This document shows, one piece after another, positions 1-10,872 of a stretch of DNA of 64,000 bases. Origin of the DNA: Akanthomyces muscarius (taxonomy: Eukaryota; Ascomycota; Sordariomycetes; Hypocreales; Cordycipitaceae); contig NC_079243.1 in NCBI RefSeq assembly GCF_028009165.1, positions 186,001 through 250,000 on the forward strand, given 5' to 3'. The translations under genes were made by a program, and so were the position numbers. The number at the start of each line of letters is the position of its first letter. Positions within the stretch are counted from its first letter, which is position 1. Below the pieces are notes generated by a model. It searched no databases, had not been told where the DNA came from, and saw only the letters and a program-made list of their open reading frames with translations.

Positions 1-2030
1 GAGGAGGACTTCCACTACAAGGTTCGGCTGGATTCCGATAATCGGCTTACAGCAATATTCTTTGCCCATCCGGATTCAATCGCATTTCTCTAATGCAACC
101 CCGATGTTCTGCTCCTTGACTGTACCTACAAGACAAACAAACACAGCATGCCACTTCTCGATATGGTTGGCGTTGACGCTTGCGAGCGCTCCTTTTGTAT
201 TGCCTTTGCGTTCCTCTTTGGTGAGACCGAAGAAGACTACTCATGGGCTTTGCAACATCTTCGGTCGCTCTATCGGCGTGACCTTCCCTCCATTGTCTTA
301 AAAGACCGGTGCTTGGCTGCGATGAATGCGGCTGCAACCTGGTTCCCTTCATCCGGAGGTCTCCTCTGCACTTGGCATGTAAACAAGGCGGTGTTGCAAT
401 ATTGCCGGCCTGCCTTTCTCGCTGAAGGCAGCCAAGGAGAAAGGAGATGGGATGAGTTCTACAAGGCCTGGCATGCAATCGTAGCCTCTCCGACTCAAAT
501 GACGTATCAAGAGCGCCTGGCTGATTTCGAGCGGAATTATGCCGAGAGATTTACAGACGTAGTCGGCTATGTTAGGACAATCTGGCTTGACCCGTGTAAA
601 GAAAAAATTGTCCGAGCATGGGTCGACAGGTATTTGCACTTTGGCAATGTGGCTATCTCCAGGCAGGTGGCTCGTAGTTTGGTTGAAGACGGAGGGACTA
701 ATCTATCTTCTAGAGCCGAGGGAATCCACTTATTGTTAAAGGACACATTAAGATATCTACACTCGATCTGTTCGATGTCTGGCAAGCTATGAGACCTGCG
801 GTCACTAACCAGCTGAAGGAGTTGAATTAGGTGCGTGCTTCTCAGCAGGTATCAATGCCTCTGGACGTCTCTGGTGTGGTGTTTAAGGCGGTGCGGGGTT
901 GGGTCTCTCATCGAGCCCTACGTAAAGTGCAGGAACAACGGCAACTGCTTTCCAAGCCACTCAAAAACCCCTGCACCATGACCTTTACATCCTCCTTTGG
1001 GCTGCCGTGTGTCCATACTTTGAACAGGCTCGAAGACGAAGGCGGAGCCTTGTTACTCGAGCATTTCCATCCCCATTAGCACTTGAAACGAGATATGTCA
1101 AGACCACATCCAATATTAGAGCCTAGAAAAGCCCTGAGCCAGCTTAACTAGAGACGCAAGCAGCCAGCAACTAGCACAAGGAGAGAGCCTAGCGCGTTCG
1201 AGTTAGTTGAGGCAGCAACACGTCCAAAGGCCCTGCCTAAATGTAGCATGTGTCATAAAATAGGTCACACAATGACTTCGAAGTCATGCCCATTGCGATA
1301 CACAGAGCTCTTTCAGCCACCAGCCTCAGTCACCGAAACAACAGCACACACAACGAGTATCATGGCATCGGAAGCAGTGGCGACGACATCCGCTCGGGCG
1401 ACGATAGCTCATGCGACGATAGGTCAGAAAGACGATCTCATGGTAGCGGGGCAAGCACCAACGGGCCACCTCAGAGGCGACCAGGTATTAGAAGTTCAGG
1501 CTCTGGCAGATCGTGAGTTTGGTAGCCATACCTCTACAGTTGAGACAGTGGCAGATTGCATCATCAACTCGACAGTCGTACAACAGGCAGCGGTAGCCAG
1601 GTCAGCAGTGGTGGAAAAGGCAACTGCGCTAAAGCTGAGATATAACGACCCGCAAGCAATCTACCAGAGATATATTGAGTCGAGACAGGCTTGGTACGAC
1701 GCGCAGCCGCGTGGCAGTATCAAGACTAACTAGCAGTATCGAAAGGCAATGAGTTTACCCCAGCGGTATAACAGGGCGGAGCTTGCTTGGTGCCTTGATT
1801 GGAAGCAGATGGGTAGACAATGTAAAGAGCAAGGAAGGCCTAGAGACTGGACGAAGGAAGAACTGATGTCGTATCTGGATTGGGACAAGGCAGAAGAAGA
1901 TCGGGTTGAAGCAATGGTAGCAGCCGAGATGGAAGCGAATCCTTTTTCTGGCAGACGAGGCATGGGTGACATCTGGAAGGCTGCGGCAGTGGACTGTGCG
2001 GCACAAGACGCCCTGTATTTAGGGGAGTAG
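1..2030 (+). pseudogene. Decayed MULE-family transposase
   Basis: Several open segments in shifting frames together read as a fungal Mutator-like transposase. Homology is already open at base 1, so the element starts outside the window. At about 90-790 is the MULE DDE domain, with PLLDMVGVDACERSF, a VLKDRC segment and LLCTWHVNKAVLQYCRP. At 960-1079 is a SWIM-type zinc finger (Cys, then LPCVHTLNRL). At 1248-1320 is a zinc-knuckle-like CSMCHKIGH stretch, followed by charged C-terminal coding to 2030. The frame breaks near base 92, stops at 828-830, and stops again after LLLEHFHPH, where the family normally has Trp (TGG to TAG). The element is therefore dead. No terminal repeats could be identified. 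Confidence 0.75.
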
Positions 2031-3657
2031 GCCACTAAAGTTTAATTACTGACCACTTCGAAGGGGGGTGCGGGAAAACTAGTCAGCAGGGCGCGGCATT
2101 CTAAATCCGCGCCCGGGCGCGAATGTAGGGGCCGCCCACAATCTTCGTCCACAACACGGTTTCGGCCACCGGTGGACATCAGGAAACGAGGCGCAAAAAG
2201 ACATCGGCGGATCATGGGCAAAACGGGACAAGTGGACAAATGCACAATTGCCAGGCGGAGAACGACTACGCCCGCCAAAAAATGGGACGCCGAGCGACAA
2301 CAAGCAAAAAGTCACGAATGGACAAGGAGAAAGTTGCTCACCCGCTAGGTCCGGGAGAGCCAGAAAGTCATTAGCCAGCAACCAGCTGGTCAAGAATTTG
2401 CTGGACAAAAACGTGCAGTTGGTTGCGGCCAAGAAAAACAGCAACGAACAAATGAACAGCTGCTAGCTCGCCGCCAGCAATAGCAGAACTGCAAAGTCAC
2501 TAGCCATGAACCAGCTGGTCAAGAAGCTGTTGGGCGGAAAGACAACAAACGGTTGGGGAGGTAAAAGAAAAAGTGAATAAGGAAAAAGCCCCGGATGTGA
2601 ATTGCTCCTTCCAAATGCAAGGCAGAAATCTCAGGCATTTTATCCCGAACACACTCGCAGATCTGCTTGAAGGATGGCGTCATATGACGTACGCCTGGCC
2701 TCGAGATCACGCTCAATTTGGCGTCAGATATAGCATGGCAAGCCACCTTCAGTAATCCAGACCCAAGGACACCTGTGGCTCTTGATAGGCTGAATGCATA
2801 CACTAATTCATGCTATCATTGTATCTGGCCGCCTCTACCTACCTCGAGGTTTCAGAGACTTCCTGAGAATTCCATGGCGGCTCTATCTTACTTCATATTG
2901 GCGCCACACAGCAGGTATAATACGGACTCTGACTACGTCTTCGCACTGCCAGCAAAGTCAAGGTCGTATATCCTTGCTCTCCCAAACCATTGGTCCGTCG
3001 CTCATGCGCAGTGTTCCCCGGAAGAGCTCAAGGTATAGTTTGCGTCGGACTCCCGTGCACCTCCCGTTTCTTTCCTAGACACACATTTAATGTACCTGGC
3101 GGTTTGTGATCTCGCTGGCGGCGACCGTTCCGCCACCCTCCGCAAGTCGCGCTCCGTCCATCAACATACAGCCTAACTGTCAATAACACTTCGTCAAAGC
3201 CAAATCTAAACAGCTTGCGAAGGCGAATTCCACTGTCGATCGGAGGCATAGCCAATCGGCTAGTCACCATGAGCTTGATATGCGGCTTGGAATTTGGTGC
3301 ATAACTGTAGAAGTGTTTCGTTATAGTCGTAGAAGTGTTTGATTTACTCGCCTAGTCCATCAATTACACAAAACACATCGGGTGAGCTTATTGCTGGTAC
3401 ACTGACCGCGCCAGGAATTTGTCAAAGCTAGTTGCCAATATAGATCGCTAGGTTTAAAATTTATTTGCCGACGTTGGTACCTATTAACACAGCTACCGAA
3501 TTCTCGCGCTACTGTGTCTATTTTTGCCGGATCGGACCACTTGGCTGTACACCAGCGGCTCCTCAGCTCGTGGGCGTACTTCCAACCCCCTGCCATGACA
3601 TTATATATAATAGTCTATTGCCATGTGTAAACCCCCCGCAGCATATTCGTACCACTA
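2031..3657. other. Non-coding stretch right of the MULE
   Basis: No convincing gene is visible. At 2365-2395 and 2498-2530 a related segment occurs twice (KSLASNQLVK-like and KSLAMNQLVKKL-like when translated on the plus strand), suggesting remnants of a repeated coding element. The rest shows only short overlapping frames with no family resemblance. Confidence 0.4.
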
Positions 3658-6600
3658 TTAGGCGCCAATATGCATAAATCCAGCCCAAAAGATTGGCTCC
3701 TTTAAGCAGTCATGACTGATCATAATGGACATGGCAGCATAGTGCACACAAAATGCTATAAGATCGCTCGTTAGGGGCCTGCCTTGTTTGGGCCCGTACT
3801 GCACGAGGTAGCGGTAGAAGAATGCCGCGAAATCAGGGCAGATGAATTCATAGGCAGGCCATAGACAGCCGACAATATGGGGAAATCCTGCCAGCTGGAA
3901 CGCGTAGCCTATGGAGAGACTCTCGTCCAGCAGCAGCGCCACCTTGTTCTCTGCCGTGGAACAGGCCGATAAGAACGCCAAGATGCCCTGGTGGGCTCTC
4001 ACATCTGCAATCTGCTGCACCGTGAGGCGCGAGCCTTGAACCGCGCAAACAGCGTCGTCCTCGTCCGTGCCAAGGCGAAGGAAGCTCGCTGCTGGATCGC
4101 TGTTGTCCGAGACGCCGTGGCTTGCCACATGGAGCCAGGAGCATGTACTCGCACTGCTGAGCGCTTCGGAGTGGGTAGGTCGTCGAAGGACCTCCCAGTC
4201 AATCATGGTGCTGGCCTCTGCGGTGACCTCTTCGACCTCGACACCGGCGTTGGACAGGTACAGAGCCTTGTCGGACCCTCCCTCCGGCGGTTCCATGCTG
4301 ATGATTAATCCCTTGCCACCCAGCCGGCTCGGCAAGTCGGTGCTGATGCTGTGAGCAAACGCCAGCTGTCGGAAGCTGGCGATGTACGTCGACAGCACAC
4401 CTCGCCCGAAAAACAATGTGTCCTTTCCGTTCCCACCGTGCAGGCCCGCTGCGTGAATGGGGAACCGAGAGTACTGCCCCGTCGGCAGCCACAGAATTCG
4501 ACGTCCCATCATGAGCTCTGACTCGAAGCCTCGCACTTGTCCAAACCCCAGCTCCCTGGTGACGGGCTCAGCAATGTGATGCCAAAGAATGGCCAGTAGA
4601 CCGAGCAGCGAATTGTTGTTGGGAACCCAGTCGCTCCAGTCGTCATCCGATTTGTGATGGACAATGCGCTCCATGACCCTCACACCTACATGGAGAGCGC
4701 CCGCAAAATTCGGTATGTAGGGGGGATCTGGCAACGGAACGGACCAGATCCGTTCTTTGTTCAAGATGATGGCATGGGTTCCGAACTTGCTAGTGTTCAG
4801 GGCCACCACACACTTGGTCCCACACAGCTCCTGCATTTCGCCTGACAAGATGGGCTCCAGGAATCGGTGCAGCCCCGAAATGGAGCGGATCTCTTTTAGA
4901 ATCTCCTCCATTTCCCTATTGAGCGTATCTACCCTGGATGGTAGCTGGGATACTCGTTTGACTGCGTGGTCATCTGGGTACATTCGAAGCTCTTCCGCGC
5001 CGCCCTCCACCCCGTTTGGGACCCCGAGCAGCTGGTCTCGGGCCCGGCAGTATCGTCTAAAGAGGTCCGGACTCCTTTCCTGGAGATTGTCGATGTTGTG
5101 CAGAGCTTTGTGTGCAGCCGCGACGAGGATGCCGCGCCCTCTCTCCAGGTCTTCTACGGCTTCCCGCACTCTCCCGCACGCAATTGCGACCGAGCAAGCC
5201 TCTGCCGCCAGCCCGAAAAAAGACTTCACGATAGTCCTCTGATCTTCCGAACTCATGTGGATAGGCACAAGCGTGGGGATCCAGTCCACGGCGCTGTGAA
5301 GCAGCTCGTAGGCCTCCTCCCAGCGGCACTGGCGCCCAAGTAATTCTGCCGCGCGACGTGCTGCTTCGATACGTTTTAGAACGAGGTTCGATGGGTGCTT
5401 AGCTGACTGTGTAAAGTAATCCACGGCCTTGACGAGACATGCCTCTGCCTCCGAGCCATCCGCAGCGCTCTTTTCACTTGCCTCGTACTTCAGCCTGTAG
5501 GCTTCAGCAGCAGTCGACAGCAGTCCACCTCGGCCAAGTTGGATGTCTTCCGATGCCGTGAACGCTAATTCGATATGATGGAGAGCCAGATCCAGATCCT
5601 TCTGCACCCCATCCCTTTTATAAAGCACAATAAATCTGCAAGCCATGTTGTTCTGCGCAATGGCGGAGTTAGGCATGAACTCTAGGCTCTTTTGTGCCTT
5701 TGACAAAGATTGAGTCAGATGCTCTCGCTTGTTGGTACAAAAGAACATATTTTCGTATAGGATAGAGATCTGACCAAAGTGCTTTCCAAGCTTAAACGAT
5801 CCAGGAACTTGAAATTGTATGCTCATCTCACCATATCGGAGACCCTCCAAAGCATCGTCTAGCTTTCTCAATCGTTCGTACTTCTTCGTGTACAGAATCA
5901 GCATCTCGAGAGCCACGGAGGCTTTGTAAGCACCGTAAGGAAAGTTCTCAAAGAGAGTTACAGCTTTCTTCCCGGCTAAAATGGCGGCCTCCAGATCCTG
6001 TAGCTGATTTGTAATCCCATACCTTGCCTGAAGGGCGCGGGCCCAATGGTCGTACATGGATGCTCGCTCTCTACTGCTGGTCTTCGGCGAGACCAGGACT
6101 ATCAGCTTGTCCATAATAGATACGGCATTTTTTATGTCGTTGATATCGTTCTTAAGTCTACCTCTTGTAGTCAACGAGGATACCAGGCTGATACATTGAG
6201 CTGCATCGTCTCCGTTTGGACCTCCCCCAAGAGACTTGTGGCCGAACTCAATCGCTTCGTCGAGATGACGAGGATCTCCGGATACGTCAAAGAGTAGATG
6301 CAGGGCATTTGCCAAGTTCTGATATAGTGCCAGACACATTGGAGAGCGGCCGCTGGCTTCCTCGCGCGGAAGAGCTTCCAAGCTTAATCTCGTAGCCCTC
6401 ACCGACGCCTTCAGGTCATCATGTCCTCCAAAGCAACTGTATTTTTCTCGAAGTGTAGTGCCAAGGATACGCATAATTCTGCAGCGATCTGCATGATCCT
6501 CAACGTCGACCCTAGCTGCATCCTCAGCCTCGTCTACTGCCAGCATTAGCTTAGCTGTCTCGTGGCCTATTTGGTACAAGCGGAGCAGTAGCTCGGCCAT

Positions 6601-6987
6601 GCGAGCCTTTATCAGCGCACAAAGAGCAGGTTGCTGACTGGCAGCATGTTCAAGCGACAGCCTAGAGAATAGCAGTGCGCTTTCCAAATCCGAGTAGCTT
6701 GCAGACTCGAGATTCTCAATTTTTGTGACTGTCAAGTTGAGCCACTTTACCATCCAGCTCGTCCCTTTCTTTTCTGTTGGTGCCAGCTCAGTAAGTTCGA
6801 GACAATGACCTTTTAGGGCGTCCAGATCAGCTGCTTTCCCAGACGTCTCCCATTGCCGGGTGAGTGCTCTTTGGAACGTCTCCCAAGCGGCTACCCAATC
6901 ATCCGTACCAGCTGCGGCTTCTGTGTATCTCTTTCTAGCTGCATCGAAGCTCTCGGTGTGAACTTGACTCATTCTATTCGGGCACAT
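3658..6987 (-). CDS. TPR-CHAT domain (caspase-like) protease
   Basis: A single uninterrupted 1109-aa frame. Residues from about 1 to 620 are helical repeats of TPR type (sets such as LAVDEAEDAARV, LALYQNLANALHLLF and LDEAIEFGHKSL). The C-terminal third, about 730-1105, is a CHAT domain, the clan CD cysteine peptidase fold related to caspases. The putative dyad is present: His957 in LHVASHG and Cys1009 in AFLSACSTAE, 52 residues apart as expected, followed by ESLSIGYAFQLAGFPHIVGCLW. There is no NB-ARC or NACHT module, so this is a plain TPR-CHAT protein like those paired with effectors in prokaryotic immunity. An alternative start is Met6. The gene diverges from the gasdermin-like gene at 7594. 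I infer that it activates that pore protein by cleavage; the substrate is not shown by sequence. Confidence 0.88.
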   Translation of the reverse strand: MCPNRMSQVHTESFDAARKRYTEAAAGTDDWVAAWETFQRALTRQWETSGKAADLDALKGHCLELTELAPTEKKGTSWMVKWLNLTVTKIENLESASYSDLESALLFSRLSLEHAASQQPALCALIKARMAELLLRLYQIGHETAKLMLAVDEAEDAARVDVEDHADRCRIMRILGTTLREKYSCFGGHDDLKASVRATRLSLEALPREEASGRSPMCLALYQNLANALHLLFDVSGDPRHLDEAIEFGHKSLGGGPNGDDAAQCISLVSSLTTRGRLKNDINDIKNAVSIMDKLIVLVSPKTSSRERASMYDHWARALQARYGITNQLQDLEAAILAGKKAVTLFENFPYGAYKASVALEMLILYTKKYERLRKLDDALEGLRYGEMSIQFQVPGSFKLGKHFGQISILYENMFFCTNKREHLTQSLSKAQKSLEFMPNSAIAQNNMACRFIVLYKRDGVQKDLDLALHHIELAFTASEDIQLGRGGLLSTAAEAYRLKYEASEKSAADGSEAEACLVKAVDYFTQSAKHPSNLVLKRIEAARRAAELLGRQCRWEEAYELLHSAVDWIPTLVPIHMSSEDQRTIVKSFFGLAAEACSVAIACGRVREAVEDLERGRGILVAAAHKALHNIDNLQERSPDLFRRYCRARDQLLGVPNGVEGGAEELRMYPDDHAVKRVSQLPSRVDTLNREMEEILKEIRSISGLHRFLEPILSGEMQELCGTKCVVALNTSKFGTHAIILNKERIWSVPLPDPPYIPNFAGALHVGVRVMERIVHHKSDDDWSDWVPNNNSLLGLLAILWHHIAEPVTRELGFGQVRGFESELMMGRRILWLPTGQYSRFPIHAAGLHGGNGKDTLFFGRGVLSTYIASFRQLAFAHSISTDLPSRLGGKGLIISMEPPEGGSDKALYLSNAGVEVEEVTAEASTMIDWEVLRRPTHSEALSSASTCSWLHVASHGVSDNSDPAASFLRLGTDEDDAVCAVQGSRLTVQQIADVRAHQGILAFLSACSTAENKVALLLDESLSIGYAFQLAGFPHIVGCLWPAYEFICPDFAAFFYRYLVQYGPKQGRPLTSDLIAFCVHYAAMSIMISHDCLKEPIFWAGFMHIGA

Positions 6988-7593
6988 GGCCAGAGGAAGT
7001 TTTCGGTAGAGGTATTCTCGCGTGCTCTCTGTAATTGAGGGAGTACCTGCAAAATGGATGCTGAGTTCCGTGAGAATAGATATGGAGTTATGAAGGCAAT
7101 GGGGAGTTCAAATCGGGTCTCTAAGCCATGCTCCTCCAAACCTGACAAACTATCTTATGCAGAATTCGGCTCGAAAGTGTGCATAGTAAGACTCAACGCT
7201 CCAGAGCCAAACTGATCAGGGCAGTGCCTTTGTGGCGCTGTTTTATCAGAATGTTGTTCCGAGAGCATGTGAGGGGAGAGACAATCACGTGTATAACGCA
7301 GAGCCAATGGGCTACAAGGTGGCGCTCGATGCCGTGAAAGTCTCCAGCTGATAAGGCGCCCAAGCTGAAAGCTAGCGTGAAAGCTAGCCTGCCAGCGAAA
7401 CATCTCAGCCGTAATATATTGGCGGACAGCACAAGCTGATCCTTTGCCAATATATCCAAGCCACAGAATGCGTTGGCCGCCTAAAAAGGCTGTAAAGCCG
7501 CCCCGCATGGATATTTTGGCATCGTACAGGCACCACTGCTAGTCAAGTTTGTAAATCGTCACCTCCAGGCACATAATCCTTAAGCAAGTGACT
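6988..7593. promoter_or_regulatory. Shared divergent promoter region of the CHAT and gasdermin-like genes
   Basis: This 606-bp gap separates the two divergent start codons and must hold both promoters. I see no clear TATA box, operator or conserved dyad in it. The short reading frames here are chance frames. Confidence 0.5.
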
Positions 7594-8424
7594 ATGGGGA
7601 AGACGGCCGTTTTTGTTTCGAGGATCCCGCTCCCTCTGACGTCAATCTCACTGGGAAGACTTATCACTGTCCTGAAGAACCCTCCCCAAAATTTCTTTGA
7701 CCCCCACGAGAAACTTGCGGCCAAGCCCAGGCCTGACAGTGATCATTCTGACGTTCTCAACCCCTCCGAATTCATCGAGCGGTCATATGGTACCAAGCTG
7801 GAGCTGGTGCTGGCCAGTTTTGCCTCGGCCTTTTTCAAGGTCGAATCGACACATGCTCGGCGACTGGCTGCCTGCCGTATGACGCGCTACTTCATTCTCA
7901 ATGCCGACGACTGGTTCGATAGCGTCTGTGGGGAGAAAGAGACGCAACTCTGGCTCGAACGACAGACGATGCGCAAGAAAGACATCTACCTAGTCACCGA
8001 GTATTGCACACTTGTTCAGCATACCTCCAGCACCGACACTACGCTGGCTGCCTCGGCGGGCGAGTCGGTCACAGCGCCTCTTGCTGCTGCGGCTGGCATA
8101 TCTCTGCCGACACCATGGGATCCTTCAGCAGCTGCCCGTGTGGAGAGTTCCCATACCAGTCGAGTGTCGTACGAAATTCCCGGGGAGAAAGTGTTCTGGG
8201 TAGGGTACCAACAGGTCAAGCTCTCTAAGAACAAGGAAGGGCAACTCCAATACTCGCTGTCTGATAAGAGGAGATGGCAGGAACTGAGCAGTAGAAGAGA
8301 CGATAGTGTGGACAAGCGGGTAGTCGTCATTGCTGATTTATGCAATGTAAGCATTCCGGATGATTGTGAAACCCTGGAAACAGAGCATACAGTCTACTTG
8401 TTCGAGAGAACCGTTGAGCAGTGA
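7594..8424 (+). CDS. Fungal gasdermin-like pore-forming cell-death protein
   Basis: A 276-aa intronless frame starting at the first ATG; an in-frame GTG lies six bases upstream. The size fits fungal gasdermins of the RCD-1/HET-Q1 type. Segments matching my recollection of that family are KNPPQNFF at 28-35, RYFILNADDWF at 98-108, an IYLVTEYCTL strand at 131-140, an Ala/Gly-rich hairpin segment AAAAGISLP at 164-172, and IPGEKVFWVGYQQVKL at 195-210. After a charged linker (about 226-242, rich in Arg and Asp) comes a tail of about 35 residues that could be the autoinhibitory C-terminus removed on activation, as reported for HET-Q1. Known family role: oligomerising in the plasma membrane and killing the cell after incompatible fusion. 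The divergent CHAT protease gene supports the call, because fungal gasdermin genes often sit beside protease genes. Recognition is by motif memory, not by alignment. Confidence 0.78.
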   Translation: MGKTAVFVSRIPLPLTSISLGRLITVLKNPPQNFFDPHEKLAAKPRPDSDHSDVLNPSEFIERSYGTKLELVLASFASAFFKVESTHARRLAACRMTRYFILNADDWFDSVCGEKETQLWLERQTMRKKDIYLVTEYCTLVQHTSSTDTTLAASAGESVTAPLAAAAGISLPTPWDPSAAARVESSHTSRVSYEIPGEKVFWVGYQQVKLSKNKEGQLQYSLSDKRRWQELSSRRDDSVDKRVVVIADLCNVSIPDDCETLETEHTVYLFERTVEQ

Positions 8425-8852
8425 GATGCCAACAGGGATGCTTATCAACCCACCAGATCTACACGTTGATCAATATATTGGCATCACCTACTTTGGGCTA
8501 ATCTGCTCGTTTGTTTTCGTTGCCTTGCACACCGCACCTGTAGCAACAGGTCGTGATGAAACTGTAGAATGAATGCTCGCTAGTTTATTGCTTTATCTCC
8601 ACTACAACTTGTTAACGTACCTTATAGAATAAATATATATATACCCCTACCCCTATAGGAACTACTTTTAATTTATAGTAAATAAGCAAACTAGAATAAA
8701 AGTTACCATCGGTCATGGTCCTTGTTAAGCCAGCTTTTAGCCGACGGAAGCTTCTGTGGAACTTTGCGCTAAGGCCGCTAGCCAGGCCCGCCGAGTTGCA
8801 TTATTAAGTCGATTTAGGCACATGCGCTCTCCTACGTAGCACGCCACCTCCA
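8425..8852. other. AT-rich intergenic stretch
   Basis: 3' flank of the gasdermin-like gene and of the white-collar pseudogene. It includes an AT-rich run near 8625-8700. No gene or repeat is recognised. Confidence 0.5.
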
Positions 8853-10872
8853 TCATTCAACAACGGCACGTTCTTGCCTTGGATCAATTCTTATAACCTT
8901 TTCCATTTGACGGAGCTCAAATTGCCAGCTGGAGCACTTTGTTGTCCTCAGTTCGTCAAATATATTATCATCGGACGCAAGCGCTTCGTCTTGGTTACCC
9001 AAGGTCAAGCCGCCGCCTGCCGGTTGGAAGATCTGTCCATGTACCGATCTGCTGGTGGTAGAGCCGGCTGTTGAAGTGGCCGGCGCCAGAGCCCTTGAGG
9101 ATGCTTTCAAGAGGTTTGTCTGTGCCAGCAAGAAAGACGGCTTCTGTCCTTCAGCTGCATCTCCAGGATAGAGCGTGGTTTGGGCTTGCAGTCCTTGGCC
9201 GCTCCGGTTTAGAACCTCGTGCTTGCAGCTAACAATTTTACCACGTCGTGCCTTTTCCAAAGTGCGGCCAAATCCAGCCCTAGAATCCTTACGCGTCAAC
9301 TCTTGTATATTTGTAGCGACAAGCGATTCTGGTTGCAGGTCGAGAAACGAACGTACATTATATGAGACGTAGAGGAAAGTGCCCGAGGTTGAAAGCTTGG
9401 TCCACATTTCGCTGTCGCCAATGCCGCCGTGAGACTCGATGTTTCGACGGCCAATGGAGAATACGGGGCGTTTTCTGCCGACGAGAATGATACACTTCCG
9501 GCCTTTGCCCTGCTCAACGTAGAGAGATCCGTGGCTTTCGAACCATGTGTATCCACTCTGCTTTCTTCGTATGCTGAAAACAATATTGACTTGATCTCCA
9601 GCAGTCGCGTCTTTGAGTTCTCGGGTGATAGGCACAGTGCCTGGAAGATGGCAAATAGATGACAACGAGTTGCCAACTAATTCTGCGGCGTCAAACTCAA
9701 GCATGCATTTGCAGGCTGGGGAGAGATAGAGAAAAGACCTTTGAGAGAAAGTACGTGGATTACATCGTCGCAGTTCTCAAGAAGCATCTTATCCCAAGAC
9801 TGACGGTGCCAATCTGATTCAATGCCCTTTGCATTGAACTGCTGCAATATGGTTGAGACGTCGTCCACTCCCAGTGTCTGCCCGTTGTCGGCCTCCCAGA
9901 AAGCAGAGGACGGCGGAGTCCAAATGTATTGGCCAATATCGCTGTGCTTGTAATTGACGGCAACGCCACCAAACTCAGACCCCGCAATGGCGTCGGGACA
10001 CTCGACCAAATCAACCTGGAAGCCGATGAAATAACGGATTTCATCTGTATCCCAGGGTATTGGAATCATGTTGAAAGATTGAGAAATGGCTTGCCCCCTT
10101 CCCGGTAATTTATGAGACTTTGCTGAACTTCTCGTCTCTCCTGTACCATTTTCTTCAGGTTGAAGACGGCACCGTTGTCAACAAACTCACGCTTGGTCCC
10201 GGCTTCTACCTTTCCGTCGGGTGCTTGTAGAAAACGGCAATTTGGCTGCTGTAGCCAGTGAGGTTATGGAAATTATCGGAGACATATATGATGGCGCAGT
10301 CGTTCATGGTGACATCGCAGACAACAAATGCGCAGGACATCGAACATCAGCAGGTTCGATACTTGCAGTTGCAGTGCCAGGGCGGTTAGTACCTGGGCAA
10401 TGGCAGATAGTGATGACATGTACACATATATTTGAAGACAAACCAGAAGAGAGTCCAGCAACTCCAATTACAATAACAAGGTACCATTTGACGCGTTGAG
10501 AGCACACATGGAATGATATCTCCAGTGGAGCGAGAGACGCAGCATCTTCTGTCTTTGTCGCGTCTTCTTCCTGAGCCACTCTATTGGGAGCCTCATTTCT
10601 CGCTCCTCGTCCGAGCGCCATTTGCAGCGGCACTGAATTGATGGCAGGTTCAATTGATCATTTTCGTCCGCCCATCCATATGATGATGAAGGGCTGATTG
10701 ACTGTTGCTGCAATTGGGAAAGTTTTGTGTAGTCCTGCCTGTCATTTTGTTCAGGCCACTCTCGGTCGTACACAGGGTCCGGAAGAAAAGCAAACGCAGT
10801 ATGACCAGCAGTAACGAACATCCCGCGGGTTATTTCACGCCATCCTTCAACCGAGGTAAGTCTTAACGGCAC
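8853..10872 (-). pseudogene. White collar-1-like LOV/PAS photoreceptor pseudogene
   Basis: Minus-strand segments in changing frames follow the order of WC-1. Near 10340-10260 is the start of the LOV domain (CAFVVCDVTMNDC, then YVSDNFHNLTGYS). The flavin-binding Cys motif NCRFLQAPDGKVEAGTKREF follows after a loss of several codons and a frame change. EIRYFIGFQVDLVECPDAI, KHSDIGQYIWTPP and QSWDKMLLENCDDVIHVLSLKG lie at 10069-9720. A one-base deletion in the codons for GLFLYLSP shifts the frame near 9720, after which the second PAS domain runs on (ELVGNSLSSICH, WFESHGSLYVEQGKGRKCI). It ends at FDELRTTKCSSWQFELRQMEKV, with no GATA zinc finger. The segment 10468-10872 probably carries N-terminal coding; that part is weak. 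The gene is non-functional as read. Confidence 0.8.

Noticed and set aside
7155..7508. Minus-strand frame in the CHAT-gasdermin promoter region
   Set aside because: No domain, no signal peptide, odd composition. It is the expected chance frame in a 600-bp promoter region.
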